Positions 9,435 through 18,432 of a stretch of DNA of 64,000 nt are shown one piece after another. The translations under genes and the position numbers were made by a program. How positions within the stretch are numbered: the stretch's first letter is position 1; every line of letters starts with the position of its first letter. This DNA comes from GH45 sp046704385 (GTDB lineage Bacteria; Bacteroidota; Bacteroidia; Bacteroidales; SZUA-534), in assembly GCA_046704385.1 (NCBI GenBank), contig JBJKSB010000112.1, positions 121,679 to 185,678 on the forward strand, in the 5' to 3' direction. The notes below the pieces were generated by a model. That model saw only the letters and a program-made list of their open reading frames with translations, was not told where the DNA came from and did not search any database.

Positions 9435-10430
9435 ATGAAGCTTAAGATTTTTTCCACTATTGCATTTTTTATATTGCTTTACGGATGCAAAACTCAAACC
9501 GGTTATATTAAAAACGAAGGATACGTTTTTGGTACAATTTATCACTTTACCTATCAAAGTAATAAAAACCTTGAGGAAAAAATAAAAGACAAACTCCTGC
9601 ATTTTAACGCTTCATTAAGTACTTATGACTCTACTTCAATAATTAGCCGAATAAACAGAAACGATACAACAGTTAGAGCCGACTCCTTTTTTATAAAATG
9701 TTTCAACTGCGCAAAAGAAGTTTCAGAATTATCCGATGGTGCCTTTGATATGACAGTGGCACCTGTGGTAAATGCCTGGGGTTTTGGATTTGACGAATCA
9801 ACCTTTGCAGATAGCGCCGAAATTGATTCACTAATGAAATTCGTCGGATTTCACAAAGTAAAACTGGTTGGAAATAAAATAATAAAAGAAAATCCCGGAA
9901 CCATGCTTGATGCCAGTGCAATAGCCAAGGGTCAGGGTGTTGATCTTGCCGCAGAATATTTAGAATCCTTAGGAATAAAAAATTATATGATTGAGATCGG
10001 AGGTGAAGTTAGGGCAAAAGGAGTAAATGCCAAAGGAACCTTCTGGAGAATTGGCATTGACAAACCTATTGATGATGTTACTGCTTCACACAGGGAAATT
10101 CAGGCAATTGTCAGTTTGGAGAATAAAAGTCTGGCAACATCAGGCAATTACAGACAATTTTACGAAAAAGACGGCATTAAATACTCTCATACCATAAATC
10201 CAAAAACTGGCTTCCCCGCGCGCAACAGCTTACTTAGCACATCGGTGATGGCAGATAATTGCATGCAGGCCGATGCCTGGGCAACCGCTTTTATGGTTTT
10301 AGGAGTTGATAAGAGTATTGAGCTTTCGGAGAAACTAAAAAATATCGAAGTTTATTTTATATATTCAAATACCAGTCAAAACTACCAAATATATGCTTCC
10401 AGAGGATTTAAGGAGAAACTCATGAATTAA
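9435..10430 (+). CDS. apbE: FAD:protein FMN transferase
   Basis: 331-aa lipoprotein (lipobox LLYGC, Cys17) of the ApbE/flavin transferase family. It transfers FMN from FAD to Thr of the S-G-x-T motifs in NqrB and NqrC. Typical blocks are visible: DGAFDMTVAPVVNAWGFG, LDASAIAKGQGVD, a glycine-rich EIGGEVRAKG, HTINPKTGFPA and the C-terminal metal-site motif ADAWATAFMVLG. The ATG at 9435 gives a clean lipoprotein signal; an in-frame TTG at 9399 is rejected. It lies behind the nqr terminator, so it probably has its own promoter or relies on read-through. Confidence 0.95.
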   Translation: MKLKIFSTIAFFILLYGCKTQTGYIKNEGYVFGTIYHFTYQSNKNLEEKIKDKLLHFNASLSTYDSTSIISRINRNDTTVRADSFFIKCFNCAKEVSELSDGAFDMTVAPVVNAWGFGFDESTFADSAEIDSLMKFVGFHKVKLVGNKIIKENPGTMLDASAIAKGQGVDLAAEYLESLGIKNYMIEIGGEVRAKGVNAKGTFWRIGIDKPIDDVTASHREIQAIVSLENKSLATSGNYRQFYEKDGIKYSHTINPKTGFPARNSLLSTSVMADNCMQADAWATAFMVLGVDKSIELSEKLKNIEVYFIYSNTSQNYQIYASRGFKEKLMN

Positions 10431-10526
10431 GTGTATTAACATAAATTTTTAAGTTATTCACTTACCGTAACATTAACTTTCATCCTAAATTAACAGTGGT
10501 ATGTTTCATTTTATCAATATTTGTAC

Positions 10527-10534
10527 TATTTTTG
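10527..10534 (+). promoter_or_regulatory. Candidate -7 element for the SPOR/wza/wzc operon
   Basis: TATTTTTG fits TAnnTTTG and lies 37 bp before the GTG start at 10571, with TTTC (10504-10507) 19 bp upstream as a poor -33. A 13-nt TTTTATCAATATT (10509-10521) overlaps the spacer and recurs in front of the second wza gene. Confidence 0.4.
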
Positions 10535-10570
10535 GTTCGCTGGCTTAGTTCTCAACAATAATAGTTTAGG

Positions 10571-12265
10571 GTGAAAAAAACAGATAATGTAATTTTAAGA
10601 AGAAGTATCGTAATTATTGTTTTGACTTTTCATTTGTTTCTTTCCTTTGGTCAGGACGGTGACAGCTGGCTGGATTCATTCAGTGCCTCAGACAAAACGA
10701 AAATTCAGGATATTAATACCGCAACCACCAGTATCGATATTAATATTTTTAACCTGACACAATCCTTTAATAATGATACTATTATTAAATTTTTAAATAA
10801 TAAAGATACGTTGGCATCACAAATTCTGCCATTGACTAATGAAAAAATCGAACAACTGGAACAAAGTGTAAAAATATATGACAGCTATATAGAATCAACA
10901 AAACTATATATCGACTCAATTCCCGATTATAAAAGCAATGCTGATTTAAGCCTGAATTTTATTGATGAAAACAAAACCAATCTGGATGCACTTCCTACCG
11001 GGAGTTCGGACAGGATTTATCAAAATACCCAGAACCAGATTGAAAAAATAAAACTACTGGAATCAATAGTCATATTTCAAAAACAGTTTTTCACTTTCTT
11101 TTCGCTGGCAAATAAACCATACCTCATTCAAAAAGGTTTGAATCAGTCGGCAGGTGATACAGAAACCGTTCAGGTTCAGAATAATGAACATGAATCTGTT
11201 GCTGATACAACCCCGGCACCTGTTGAATATAACGAACAAGAACCTGCTAATGATACCACCCCGGTACCTGTTGAATATAATGAACCGCAATCAGTCAATA
11301 AGGCTGATACGGGAACCAGTGAAGATTTTCAATATGCCAATGTAATTGTTAATGATCAGATAGTTGAATCAATTAAGGTAGTTATGAAGGATTACAAGGA
11401 AGATTCGACATTAAGCCTGTTTACCATTACCAATTTCGATATGGATAAAATTAATAAAAAATGGGACAATTTTCAATATGGCCCCGATTCTGTAGAAACT
11501 CCTGAAAACTCTGAGAATCCAGTTGCCTCTGACAGTTCAGATGTACAGACCTCAAATTCTAATAATGAAACAACAGAACCCATTAATCCAACCACTGAGG
11601 AACAACCTTTAGATTACAATAACGAACTTGCAAATACTTCTCCTGATAAATCTAAACCCGCACCAATAGCTCAAATTACTGAAGAAATTGACTATTCAAA
11701 AGATCTAATTTACAGAGTTCAGGTAGCAGCCGATAAATTACCGCTTACTGATGATGTGCTCCAATCAATATATAAAGGATCAAGAGAGATTAAGATGTTT
11801 CAGGAAGAAGGTTGGTATAAATATTATATTGCTGATACCAAAACACTTAAAGAGGCTATAATTATTAAAAAAGAATCAAAGGTTCCCGATGCCTTTATAA
11901 TGGCATACAAAAACGGCAAAAAAATAAAATATTACCTTAAATATGCGAAAGCTGAAAAAGGAAGTGTGCCACCGGATAAATTTATCGATTTAAAAAGTTT
12001 AAGTGAGAATAAAATGGTAATAGTGGTTCAGGTGGCAGCTGACAAAGTGCCTCTTTCAAGGGAACGTTTAAAGGAATTGTACCAGGGTGGAAAACCACTT
12101 AACTACATTTATGAAGATGGCTGGCATAAGTATTCATTTGGAAATTACAAACGTTTTTGGCCAGCCAATATTGCAAGACGCAAATGCGGCGTAAAAGATG
12201 CCTTTGTTGTTGCTTATAAAAATGGCGTTAAATTCGATTTGTGGGCAAAGGACGAAAAAGATTAA
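10571..12265 (+). CDS. Secreted protein with two C-terminal SPOR-like domains
   Basis: 564 aa from a GTG start. A signal peptide (hydrophobic IVIIVLTFHLFLSFG) leads to a helical region (about 30-185), a low-complexity linker with three 16-residue repeats (residues 196-243), and two related C-terminal modules starting at VQVAADKLPL and VQVAADKVPL. Each module ends in DAF(I/V)xAYKNGxK, the pattern of Bacteroidota SPOR-like domains. SPOR domains bind denuded peptidoglycan glycans, so an envelope or septal location is inferred. The gene precedes wza/wzc by 58 bp, suggesting a shared transcript with EPS export. Specific role unknown. Confidence 0.65.
   Translation: MKKTDNVILRRSIVIIVLTFHLFLSFGQDGDSWLDSFSASDKTKIQDINTATTSIDINIFNLTQSFNNDTIIKFLNNKDTLASQILPLTNEKIEQLEQSVKIYDSYIESTKLYIDSIPDYKSNADLSLNFIDENKTNLDALPTGSSDRIYQNTQNQIEKIKLLESIVIFQKQFFTFFSLANKPYLIQKGLNQSAGDTETVQVQNNEHESVADTTPAPVEYNEQEPANDTTPVPVEYNEPQSVNKADTGTSEDFQYANVIVNDQIVESIKVVMKDYKEDSTLSLFTITNFDMDKINKKWDNFQYGPDSVETPENSENPVASDSSDVQTSNSNNETTEPINPTTEEQPLDYNNELANTSPDKSKPAPIAQITEEIDYSKDLIYRVQVAADKLPLTDDVLQSIYKGSREIKMFQEEGWYKYYIADTKTLKEAIIIKKESKVPDAFIMAYKNGKKIKYYLKYAKAEKGSVPPDKFIDLKSLSENKMVIVVQVAADKVPLSRERLKELYQGGKPLNYIYEDGWHKYSFGNYKRFWPANIARRKCGVKDAFVVAYKNGVKFDLWAKDEKD
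11156..11299 (+). repeat. Three in-frame 48-bp tandem repeats
   Basis: Three copies of a 48-bp unit inside the SPOR-like gene encode 16-residue Asp/Thr/Pro/Glu-rich units (DTxxxxVxxNExxxxx). The last two copies are nearly identical and share ACCTGTTGAATATAA; the first is diverged. Likely an extendable linker between the helical part and the SPOR-like modules. Confidence 0.8.
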
Positions 12266-12323
12266 ATTTATAGTATAATAATTAGAAAAAATATTAAGTT
12301 ACCCGAAATAAAAACTTTATAAC

Positions 12324-13091
12324 ATGAAAGCACTCAATCCATTAAAAGTTTTATCTGTTGCATTAGTTGTGTTGGTTTTTTCATCTTGCATCAGACAACA
12401 AAAAACGTGGATCCTTCAGGATTTAGATTCACAGTCAGCTTCTTCTGAATTTACCAACCCAAATAAAGAAGCTTACAAGGTACAAGTTGGAGATAAGCTG
12501 TATATCAATATTTATAGTAATGATAAGGCTACCAGCGCTTATTTTCAAACTAATTTTCCAACGGTTTTAAATCCAACCTACTTGTATTTAAATAGTTATC
12601 AGGTAAATCAGGATGGTTACCTCACCTTTTCATTTATTGACAAAATGTTTGTAAAAGGATTAACCATTGAACAGGTACAGCAACAATTGCAAACCACCAT
12701 GAGTAGTTATTTTAAAGATGTCACCGTATCTGTAAAACTGGTTGAATTTCTGGTGTCAGTACTTGGAGAAGTTGGAGCACCAGGCAAATACGCGGTTCCC
12801 GAAGAACAAACAAATGTTCTTGAAGCAATTGCTCAGGCTGGCGGGTTAAAAGAATATGCTGATGTTAAAAAAGTAATGTTGGTGCGGCAAACCAGTACAG
12901 GTTCTGAAGTTCACTATTTAAATTTACAGGACAAAAACCTTCTGGGTTCAGAGCAGTTTTACCTTATGCCCAATGATGTTATTTATATTCAATCATTAAA
13001 AAGCAAGTCGTACACTTATGAACAATTCCCATACGGACTGTTTCTGTCAACCCTTTCAATTGCCGTTGCAGTGCTTGCTTTACTTAAATAA
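12324..13091 (+). CDS. Wza-like polysaccharide export lipoprotein (copy 1)
   Basis: 255 aa. The signal peptide ends in a lipobox-like VFSSC (Cys22). A polysaccharide-export (Poly_export) domain follows (YKVQVGDKLYINIYS, about residue 50 on), then an SLBB domain with VLGEVGAPGKYAVPEEQTNVLEAIAQAGG split around the usual Gly-rich core, and a C-terminal membrane helix (about 238-254). It should form the periplasmic/outer-membrane channel for EPS. It sits 5 bp ahead of its Wzc partner. Confidence 0.93.
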   Translation: MKALNPLKVLSVALVVLVFSSCIRQQKTWILQDLDSQSASSEFTNPNKEAYKVQVGDKLYINIYSNDKATSAYFQTNFPTVLNPTYLYLNSYQVNQDGYLTFSFIDKMFVKGLTIEQVQQQLQTTMSSYFKDVTVSVKLVEFLVSVLGEVGAPGKYAVPEEQTNVLEAIAQAGGLKEYADVKKVMLVRQTSTGSEVHYLNLQDKNLLGSEQFYLMPNDVIYIQSLKSKSYTYEQFPYGLFLSTLSIAVAVLALLK

Positions 13092-13096
13092 TTAAT

Positions 13097-15451
13097 ATGA
13101 CCTATCAGGATGATTTATTTCGGGAAGAACAGATTGATATAAAGGAAATCCTGTTTAAGGCATGGCGACACTGGAAAATATTTCTTGGGTCCTTAATTAT
13201 CACCCTGGGTATTGCTTTTTTTTATACGAAACAACAACAACCTAAGTATGAATGCTATTCAACTGTTTTAATAAATTCAAATAGGCCTGATGTAGATCCG
13301 GAGTCCATTTTCGGGTTTGATATTTTTCAAAATAAGGACAAAATCTACAATGATATTGAAATTTTAAAATCAAGTACTTTATTTAAGGAAGCCATAGACA
13401 AACTTCACTTGGGTGTTTCATACTTCGAGGAAGGACACTTTTACAATTCAGAGATTTATAAGGTTTCACCATTTAAGGTTGTTTTTGACTCCAATGCTTA
13501 TCAACCATTGAACTTCAAGATAAAGGTTCGTTTTATTAATGCCGATTCAATAGAGGTTGAAATTCCATCAGGTGAAGCACCTTTATATAATTTTGCCAAA
13601 AATGAAGCAAAGAGTACTGATCCGGTATTACTTGCAGAAGAAACAAAATATGTGAAACCGGGTGAATTTTTAACCAGCGGCAACTATAGTTTTGCCATTA
13701 TCCTTACAGAATTTTATCAGCCTGACGTAACTAACCAGAATAATTACTTTTTTAAATTTTCGAATTTTAAGACGAATGTTGATGAATTTTCAAATTTAAA
13801 GTTTGAAATTATTGATAAATCATCGGTAATTAAAGTATCACTTGTACATCATAACCTGCTTAAAGCTGTCGATTTTTTAAACACACTAACCTCAGCATTT
13901 CTTGACAAAGAATTAAACAGGAAGAATATTGTGGCTGATAAAGCGTTAAAATTCATTGATTCACATCTTTCGGAGATAAATGATTCTTTATATAAATCTG
14001 AAAAGAACCTGCAAAATTACCAGGCCTCAAAAAGTGCACTAAATATGGATTTTCAAACTGAGAAGATGTTTGAATTACTCGAAGACTTGCAAAATCAAAA
14101 GGCTGACGTACTTATCAAGAAAAAATATTACGATTATCTCGCGCAAACATTAGAGAAAAAAACCGATCTGAACGAGGTGGTTGCTCCGTCAGTCATGAAC
14201 ATAAATAATCCTATTTTAACCGCACAAATAACAAATTTAATTGATATACAATCGGAACTTAATAATCTTAAATTGAGTTCCGATGTAGAAAATCCATACT
14301 TTAAAGTACTTTCATCAAGAATTGAGAATTCAAAAAATGTACTGCTTGAAACACTTACAACTGAAAATAAAAGTACTGATATAGCTTTATCGGATATCAA
14401 CACCAGGCTGGACAAAACCATGGAGAAAATTAATGTACTCCCAAAAACACAACGTGAATTATTTAATTACGAAAGAAGTTTTAAGGTATTCGATAATATT
14501 TATACTTTTTTACTACAAAAAAGATCGGAAACTTTACTGGCAAAAGCCTCAAATATCCCACTTAATGAGATAATAGATCAAGCAAAATTAAGTAATTATA
14601 AGCTGGCTTCATCAAATTCAAAACTCAATTACTTAATCGCCCTTGTATTGGGAATGCTAATCCCGGCCATATTTGTTTATGTTAAGTATTATTTCAACAG
14701 TAAAATTCTTGAAGACACCGATATTGAGAAAGAAATTGACTTACCTATTTTGGGACATATTATCCGTAATAAGGAAAGCGATCCGAAAAGCGTTTTTACC
14801 GACCCAAAATCTATTATTTCAGAATCATTCAGAACCTTACGTACAAATCTTGATTTTGCAAGAAAACATGATGGTTCACAGGTAATATTAATCTCATCAT
14901 CCATTCAGGGAGAAGGGAAAAGTTTCATATCAGATAATCTGGCCTATAGTCTGGCTTTGAACAATAAAAAGACTATTTTATTAGTATTTGATTTGCGAAA
15001 ACCCCAGATTTACTTAGAAGAATCTGAAAATAACATTGGTTTAACTAATTTCTTAATCGGCAAATGTGATGCGAATGAAATTATTGAAAAAACACATAAC
15101 GAATATCTTGACCTGATACCAAGCGGAATTCTCCCCCCAAATCCTTCCGAGTTAATATCATCAGAGAGAACAGCCTCTCTTTTCAAAAAACTTAGGGAGA
15201 GGTACGATTATGTAATTATTGATACTCCTCCAATAGGAATAATTTCAGACGGCTTAGTATTGACAAAATATTCAGATATTAATATTTTTGTATTCCGTTA
15301 CAACCTAACTCCTTTGAAGCTTTTTATTAAGCTTATGGAAAATGTAAAATCAAAATCGATCGGTAACATAAACTTACTTGGTAATTCACTGGAAACCAAT
15401 AAAAAAGGCTATGGTTATCATTATGGAAGTTATGGTAACTATCACTATTAA
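13097..15451 (+). CDS. Wzc-like tyrosine autokinase / chain-length regulator (copy 1)
   Basis: 784 aa. A Wzz domain with a membrane helix near residues 32-48, a long periplasmic coiled-coil region (about 270-470), a second helix near 515-535, then a cytoplasmic BY-kinase domain with Walker A GEGKS (Lys608), Walker A' LLVFDLRKP and Walker B VIIDTPP. The C-terminus is a short tyrosine cluster (GYGYHYGSYGNYHY). It controls polymer length and export with Wza by cycles of autophosphorylation. No polymerase or glycosyltransferase genes are nearby. Transcription runs toward the second EPS pair. Confidence 0.94.
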   Translation: MTYQDDLFREEQIDIKEILFKAWRHWKIFLGSLIITLGIAFFYTKQQQPKYECYSTVLINSNRPDVDPESIFGFDIFQNKDKIYNDIEILKSSTLFKEAIDKLHLGVSYFEEGHFYNSEIYKVSPFKVVFDSNAYQPLNFKIKVRFINADSIEVEIPSGEAPLYNFAKNEAKSTDPVLLAEETKYVKPGEFLTSGNYSFAIILTEFYQPDVTNQNNYFFKFSNFKTNVDEFSNLKFEIIDKSSVIKVSLVHHNLLKAVDFLNTLTSAFLDKELNRKNIVADKALKFIDSHLSEINDSLYKSEKNLQNYQASKSALNMDFQTEKMFELLEDLQNQKADVLIKKKYYDYLAQTLEKKTDLNEVVAPSVMNINNPILTAQITNLIDIQSELNNLKLSSDVENPYFKVLSSRIENSKNVLLETLTTENKSTDIALSDINTRLDKTMEKINVLPKTQRELFNYERSFKVFDNIYTFLLQKRSETLLAKASNIPLNEIIDQAKLSNYKLASSNSKLNYLIALVLGMLIPAIFVYVKYYFNSKILEDTDIEKEIDLPILGHIIRNKESDPKSVFTDPKSIISESFRTLRTNLDFARKHDGSQVILISSSIQGEGKSFISDNLAYSLALNNKKTILLVFDLRKPQIYLEESENNIGLTNFLIGKCDANEIIEKTHNEYLDLIPSGILPPNPSELISSERTASLFKKLRERYDYVIIDTPPIGIISDGLVLTKYSDINIFVFRYNLTPLKLFIKLMENVKSKSIGNINLLGNSLETNKKGYGYHYGSYGNYHY

Positions 15452-15469
15452 TAATAAATTATCAGAACA

Positions 15470-15634
15470 TTAACCGCAATGGTTTACACAACCGGTATCA
15501 TTACTCATAGCATCCGGTAAAGAACAATTACACGATTTATTGAATTCTTTCCTTTCTCCCCTGCTCATGGATAAGGCAAATAAACCACCCAATACAAAAA
15601 ACAAAATAACTATGGTTACAATTATTTGAAGCAT
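15470..15634 (-). CDS. 54-aa Cys-rich membrane microprotein, NqrM-like architecture
   Basis: An ATG-to-stop reading frame of 54 codons. Residues 4-23 form one membrane helix, followed by a basic stretch (SRGERKEFNK) and a short tail with four cysteines (Cys35, Cys37, Cys49, Cys53; SCNC then GCVNHC). NqrM, which delivers iron to the NqrD/NqrE site, has the same plan: one helix, a basic K-x-x-K/N-G-S-C-G-G segment and a final CxCxxPC. No standard NqrM is seen beside nqrF/apbE. I infer a divergent NqrM or analogue; similarity is by eye only. It could also be another small Bacteroidota membrane protein. Confidence 0.6.
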   Translation of the reverse strand: MLQIIVTIVILFFVLGGLFALSMSRGERKEFNKSCNCSLPDAMSNDTGCVNHCG

Positions 15635-15690
15635 AAGTAATATTAATTTTTACTTAATAAAGGAATTTGGGATAAAATTGTTCATTAAAA

Positions 15691-15918
15691 TTATTCCTGA
15701 ACTATTTGGATTCTTTTAAACCGTAATTGCTCTTTGGCTTTTTTCTGCTCCATTTTGTCCATCGTTTTGGCACATACAATGCCTTTTTTTCTCATTTCAC
15801 GGTTGTGTCCAACATGGGTCTCAGGGAATTTCTTTTTAAGGAATACTATATTGAAGCCCAAACCTAAAAATGCTATTCCAACTAATACTGTGGCTAAAAG
15901 TACAATCTCCATTTGCAT
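15691..15918 (-). CDS. 75-aa conserved-looking small membrane protein
   Basis: One N-terminal membrane helix (about 4-26, LLATVLVGIAFLGLGFNIVF) followed by a basic, charged cytoplasmic tail with KKKFPETHVGHNREMRKKG and a single Cys in IVCAK. The helix-plus-charged-tail pattern and codon use look like a real gene, and I believe similar small proteins occur in Bacteroidota. It is 56 bp upstream of, and co-oriented with, the Cys-rich microprotein, so the two may be cotranscribed. ATGs at 15918 and 15912 are both possible starts. Function unknown. Confidence 0.65.
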   Translation of the reverse strand: MQMEIVLLATVLVGIAFLGLGFNIVFLKKKFPETHVGHNREMRKKGIVCAKTMDKMEQKKAKEQLRFKRIQIVQE

Positions 15919-16000
15919 ATTTTTTTTGCAAAGATATAAAAAGAATAGGCATTGAAAATAAACAAGGCATATAAAGGTAAAATTATATACCCAACAATAA

Positions 16001-18430
16001 TTATCTTCTTTTAATCCTTTTCATCAGTCGTTCAAAGGGCGATAACACTTCTTCCTCCTCGGCATCATAATAACCGTCACCATAGCCATAACCATAACCA
16101 TAGTCGTAGCCATAACCATAGCTATAACCATAGCCATGCCCATACCCATAGCGCTTTCCGTAATATCCTGGTACTTTAACATCGTTAATTAAAATATTAA
16201 ACTCCTGTATATTGGGTTTTTTATTAAGATCATTAATCAGATCGAGTACATCTTTATGAGAATAATTCTGCCTGATTACAAATAAATTAATATCAGAGTG
16301 TCGTGAAAGTAATAATGCATCAGATACCAAAGCGATAGGAGGAGTATCAATAATAATAAAATCAAAATGCTTCCTGGCATAAATAAAAAAATCTTCTAAT
16401 GCCTGAATTTCCAACAATTTTGCCGGATTAGGAGGAACCGGGCCCGAAACAACTATCGAAAGTCCCTCGACATCTGTAGGTATTATAATATCCTCAATTT
16501 TCTCTTTCCCGATTAAATACGAACTTAATCCAATATTATTATCCTGTTGAAAATGTCGGTGTATCCTTGGTTTTCTTAAATCCATTCCCACTAAAAGTGT
16601 CTTTTTATCGGTCATGGCAATAATTGATGCCAGGTTTAGGCTGCAAAATGTTTTACCCTCACCACTCATGGTCGATGTAACCATAATCACCTTTGCTTTT
16701 GAATCGAGTAAAAGATATTGCAGATTGGTTTTTATAGTTCTAAATGACTCAGAAATAGCCGATTTTGGATTATCCTTTACAACAAGTTCACTTTCTTTAA
16801 TATTGTGCCCTACAATACCCAAAATGGGTGCCTGGGTTTTTGCTTCAATATCTTTTTTCGATTGTATTTTATTGTTGAAATAATCGCGTAGAATAATAAT
16901 CATAAAAGGAATCAGCAATCCAATAACAAGGGAAATCATATAATTTAACCTGGATTTTGGCGCAATCAGATTAGCCTGTTCCACGCGAGCCCTGTCCAGT
17001 ACGCGAGCGGTCGGAATATTTGATGCCTTATTAATACCGGCTTCTGCTCTTTTCTCAAGTAAGTAAGTATAAATCTGATCATTCAAATCAAATTTGCGCT
17101 GAATATTAATTAGTTGCCTTTCATTATAGGGCAATTTTTCAATTTCTTTGTTCAATTCAGCAATCCGTGTATTCAAATCGTTGGATGTTATTTCACTGGT
17201 ACGGATTAAATTATTAACATTCTCTTCCAACATTTTTTTAAGTTCAACAATTTTTGAATCCATAATTTCAAGCTGTGGATTCGTTTTCACTGACTGCATC
17301 GAAAGTGCAATACGATCACTATTTAATGAATTCAGTTGCATGATCAAATTTACCAGCAACTGGTCTTTAACACCAACGGAAGTAGGTACGATAATATCCT
17401 GATCGCCTTTTTTCGATCTTAAATAATTAATCAAATACTCATAATATTTTGTCTCAACAGATAGTGTTGCTTTATCATCCTGCAGGCTGTTAAACTGATC
17501 ATAAAGACTTTTTCCTTCCTGCGAAAGATCAATAATCCGGTTTTCAGATCTAAAATCTTCGAGTTTTCCTTCCGCAATAGTCAAAGAGTCAACCACTGCT
17601 TTCATTTGTTCATCGATAAACCGAATAGTATTCATAGCTATCTGGTTTTTGCTTTCAAGTTCCGATTGAATAAACATATCGGCAAGCTTGTTCAGGTAAA
17701 CCACCTCCTTTCGTGCAACATATCCCTGAATCGATAAAGTTAAAATAGTACCATCTTCGTCCAAAAGATTAATTCCTAAATTTCCTAAATAACTGTTGGT
17801 AAGAGCCACTGGGTCATTGACAACAAAATAATACTTGCCATATTGATTGTCATCATAAAAATATTCCGGATTCCGTATCGTTAAATTGAAACTAAAGTAA
17901 TCATTGACGAACTGTTCACCGAATTTTAAAGTTTGGTTGATAGTTGTATCACCATCAATCCTCAGTTCATATTCCTCTGCCGATTTAATAGTGATATAAA
18001 CAGGCATACCATAGGTCTGGTAATGCGAAGTATCCAGATTAACCTGGATTTGAGCCGGTTCATATAACTCAGGGTCTCTAATTCGCCCTACTCCATAATA
18101 CGACACATCAAAATCGAGAGCGTCGATTACTTTTCGGTTTAAATCCTATGAACGAAGAATACCTATTTGGTTTTTTATATTGGTAGCTTGTTTAAACAAA
18201 TCCAGGCCCTGAATCATTTCATCACTATAATACGGTTTTGAATCCGATTCTATAATTAAAACTGAAGAACTTACCCGGTAAACCCTTGCTGTATATCGGT
18301 TAATAAAATAAGCCGCTGAAACTGATAAAAACAAAGCCAGACCAAACCAATACCAATTCGAAATAATTTTGAAGATATACTTTTTAATATCAATCGTCTC
18401 TTCCTTGTAAATCTCGTCAAATTCAGCCAT
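16001..18430 (-). pseudogene. Wzc-like tyrosine autokinase (copy 2) interrupted by an in-frame TAG
   Basis: One continuous reading frame of 810 codons, start 18430, broken only by an amber codon at 18148-18146 (codon 95). The first 94 residues hold the N-terminal Wzz segment and first membrane helix. After the TAG, DLNRKVIDALDFDVSYY continues in the same frame and aligns with copy 1 (TLFKEAIDKLHLGVSYF). The rest has the coiled coil, the second helix, Walker A SGEGKT (Lys593), Walker A' VGMDLRKP, Walker B IIIDTPP and a Tyr/Gly tail with 15 tyrosines. No ATG lies soon after the stop; the nearest start-like codon is GTG at 18106. It is either a recent nonsense pseudogene, a sequencing error, or rescued by read-through or restart. 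Confidence 0.85.
16067..16165 (-). repeat. Tyr-Gly repeat tract encoding the Wzc copy 2 tail
   Basis: An imperfect hexanucleotide-like tract (TATGGT/TATGGC units on the coding strand) encodes 33 residues containing 15 tyrosines, mostly as alternating Tyr-Gly. Tyrosine clusters at the C-terminus are the autophosphorylation sites of BY-kinases; this one is much longer than that of copy 1 and could vary in length by slippage. Confidence 0.8.
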
Positions 18431-18432
18431 AA

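Noticed and set aside
18104..18106. GTG at the beginning of the downstream open segment of Wzc copy 2 as a true gene start
   Set aside because: The preceding 13 codons back to the TAG continue the alignment with copy 1 in the same frame, so the coding region does not begin here; GTG could only be a restart.
18140..18160. Frameshift in Wzc copy 2
   Set aside because: The distance from the start at 18430 to the downstream segment is a multiple of three; the break is a substitution to TAG, not an indel.
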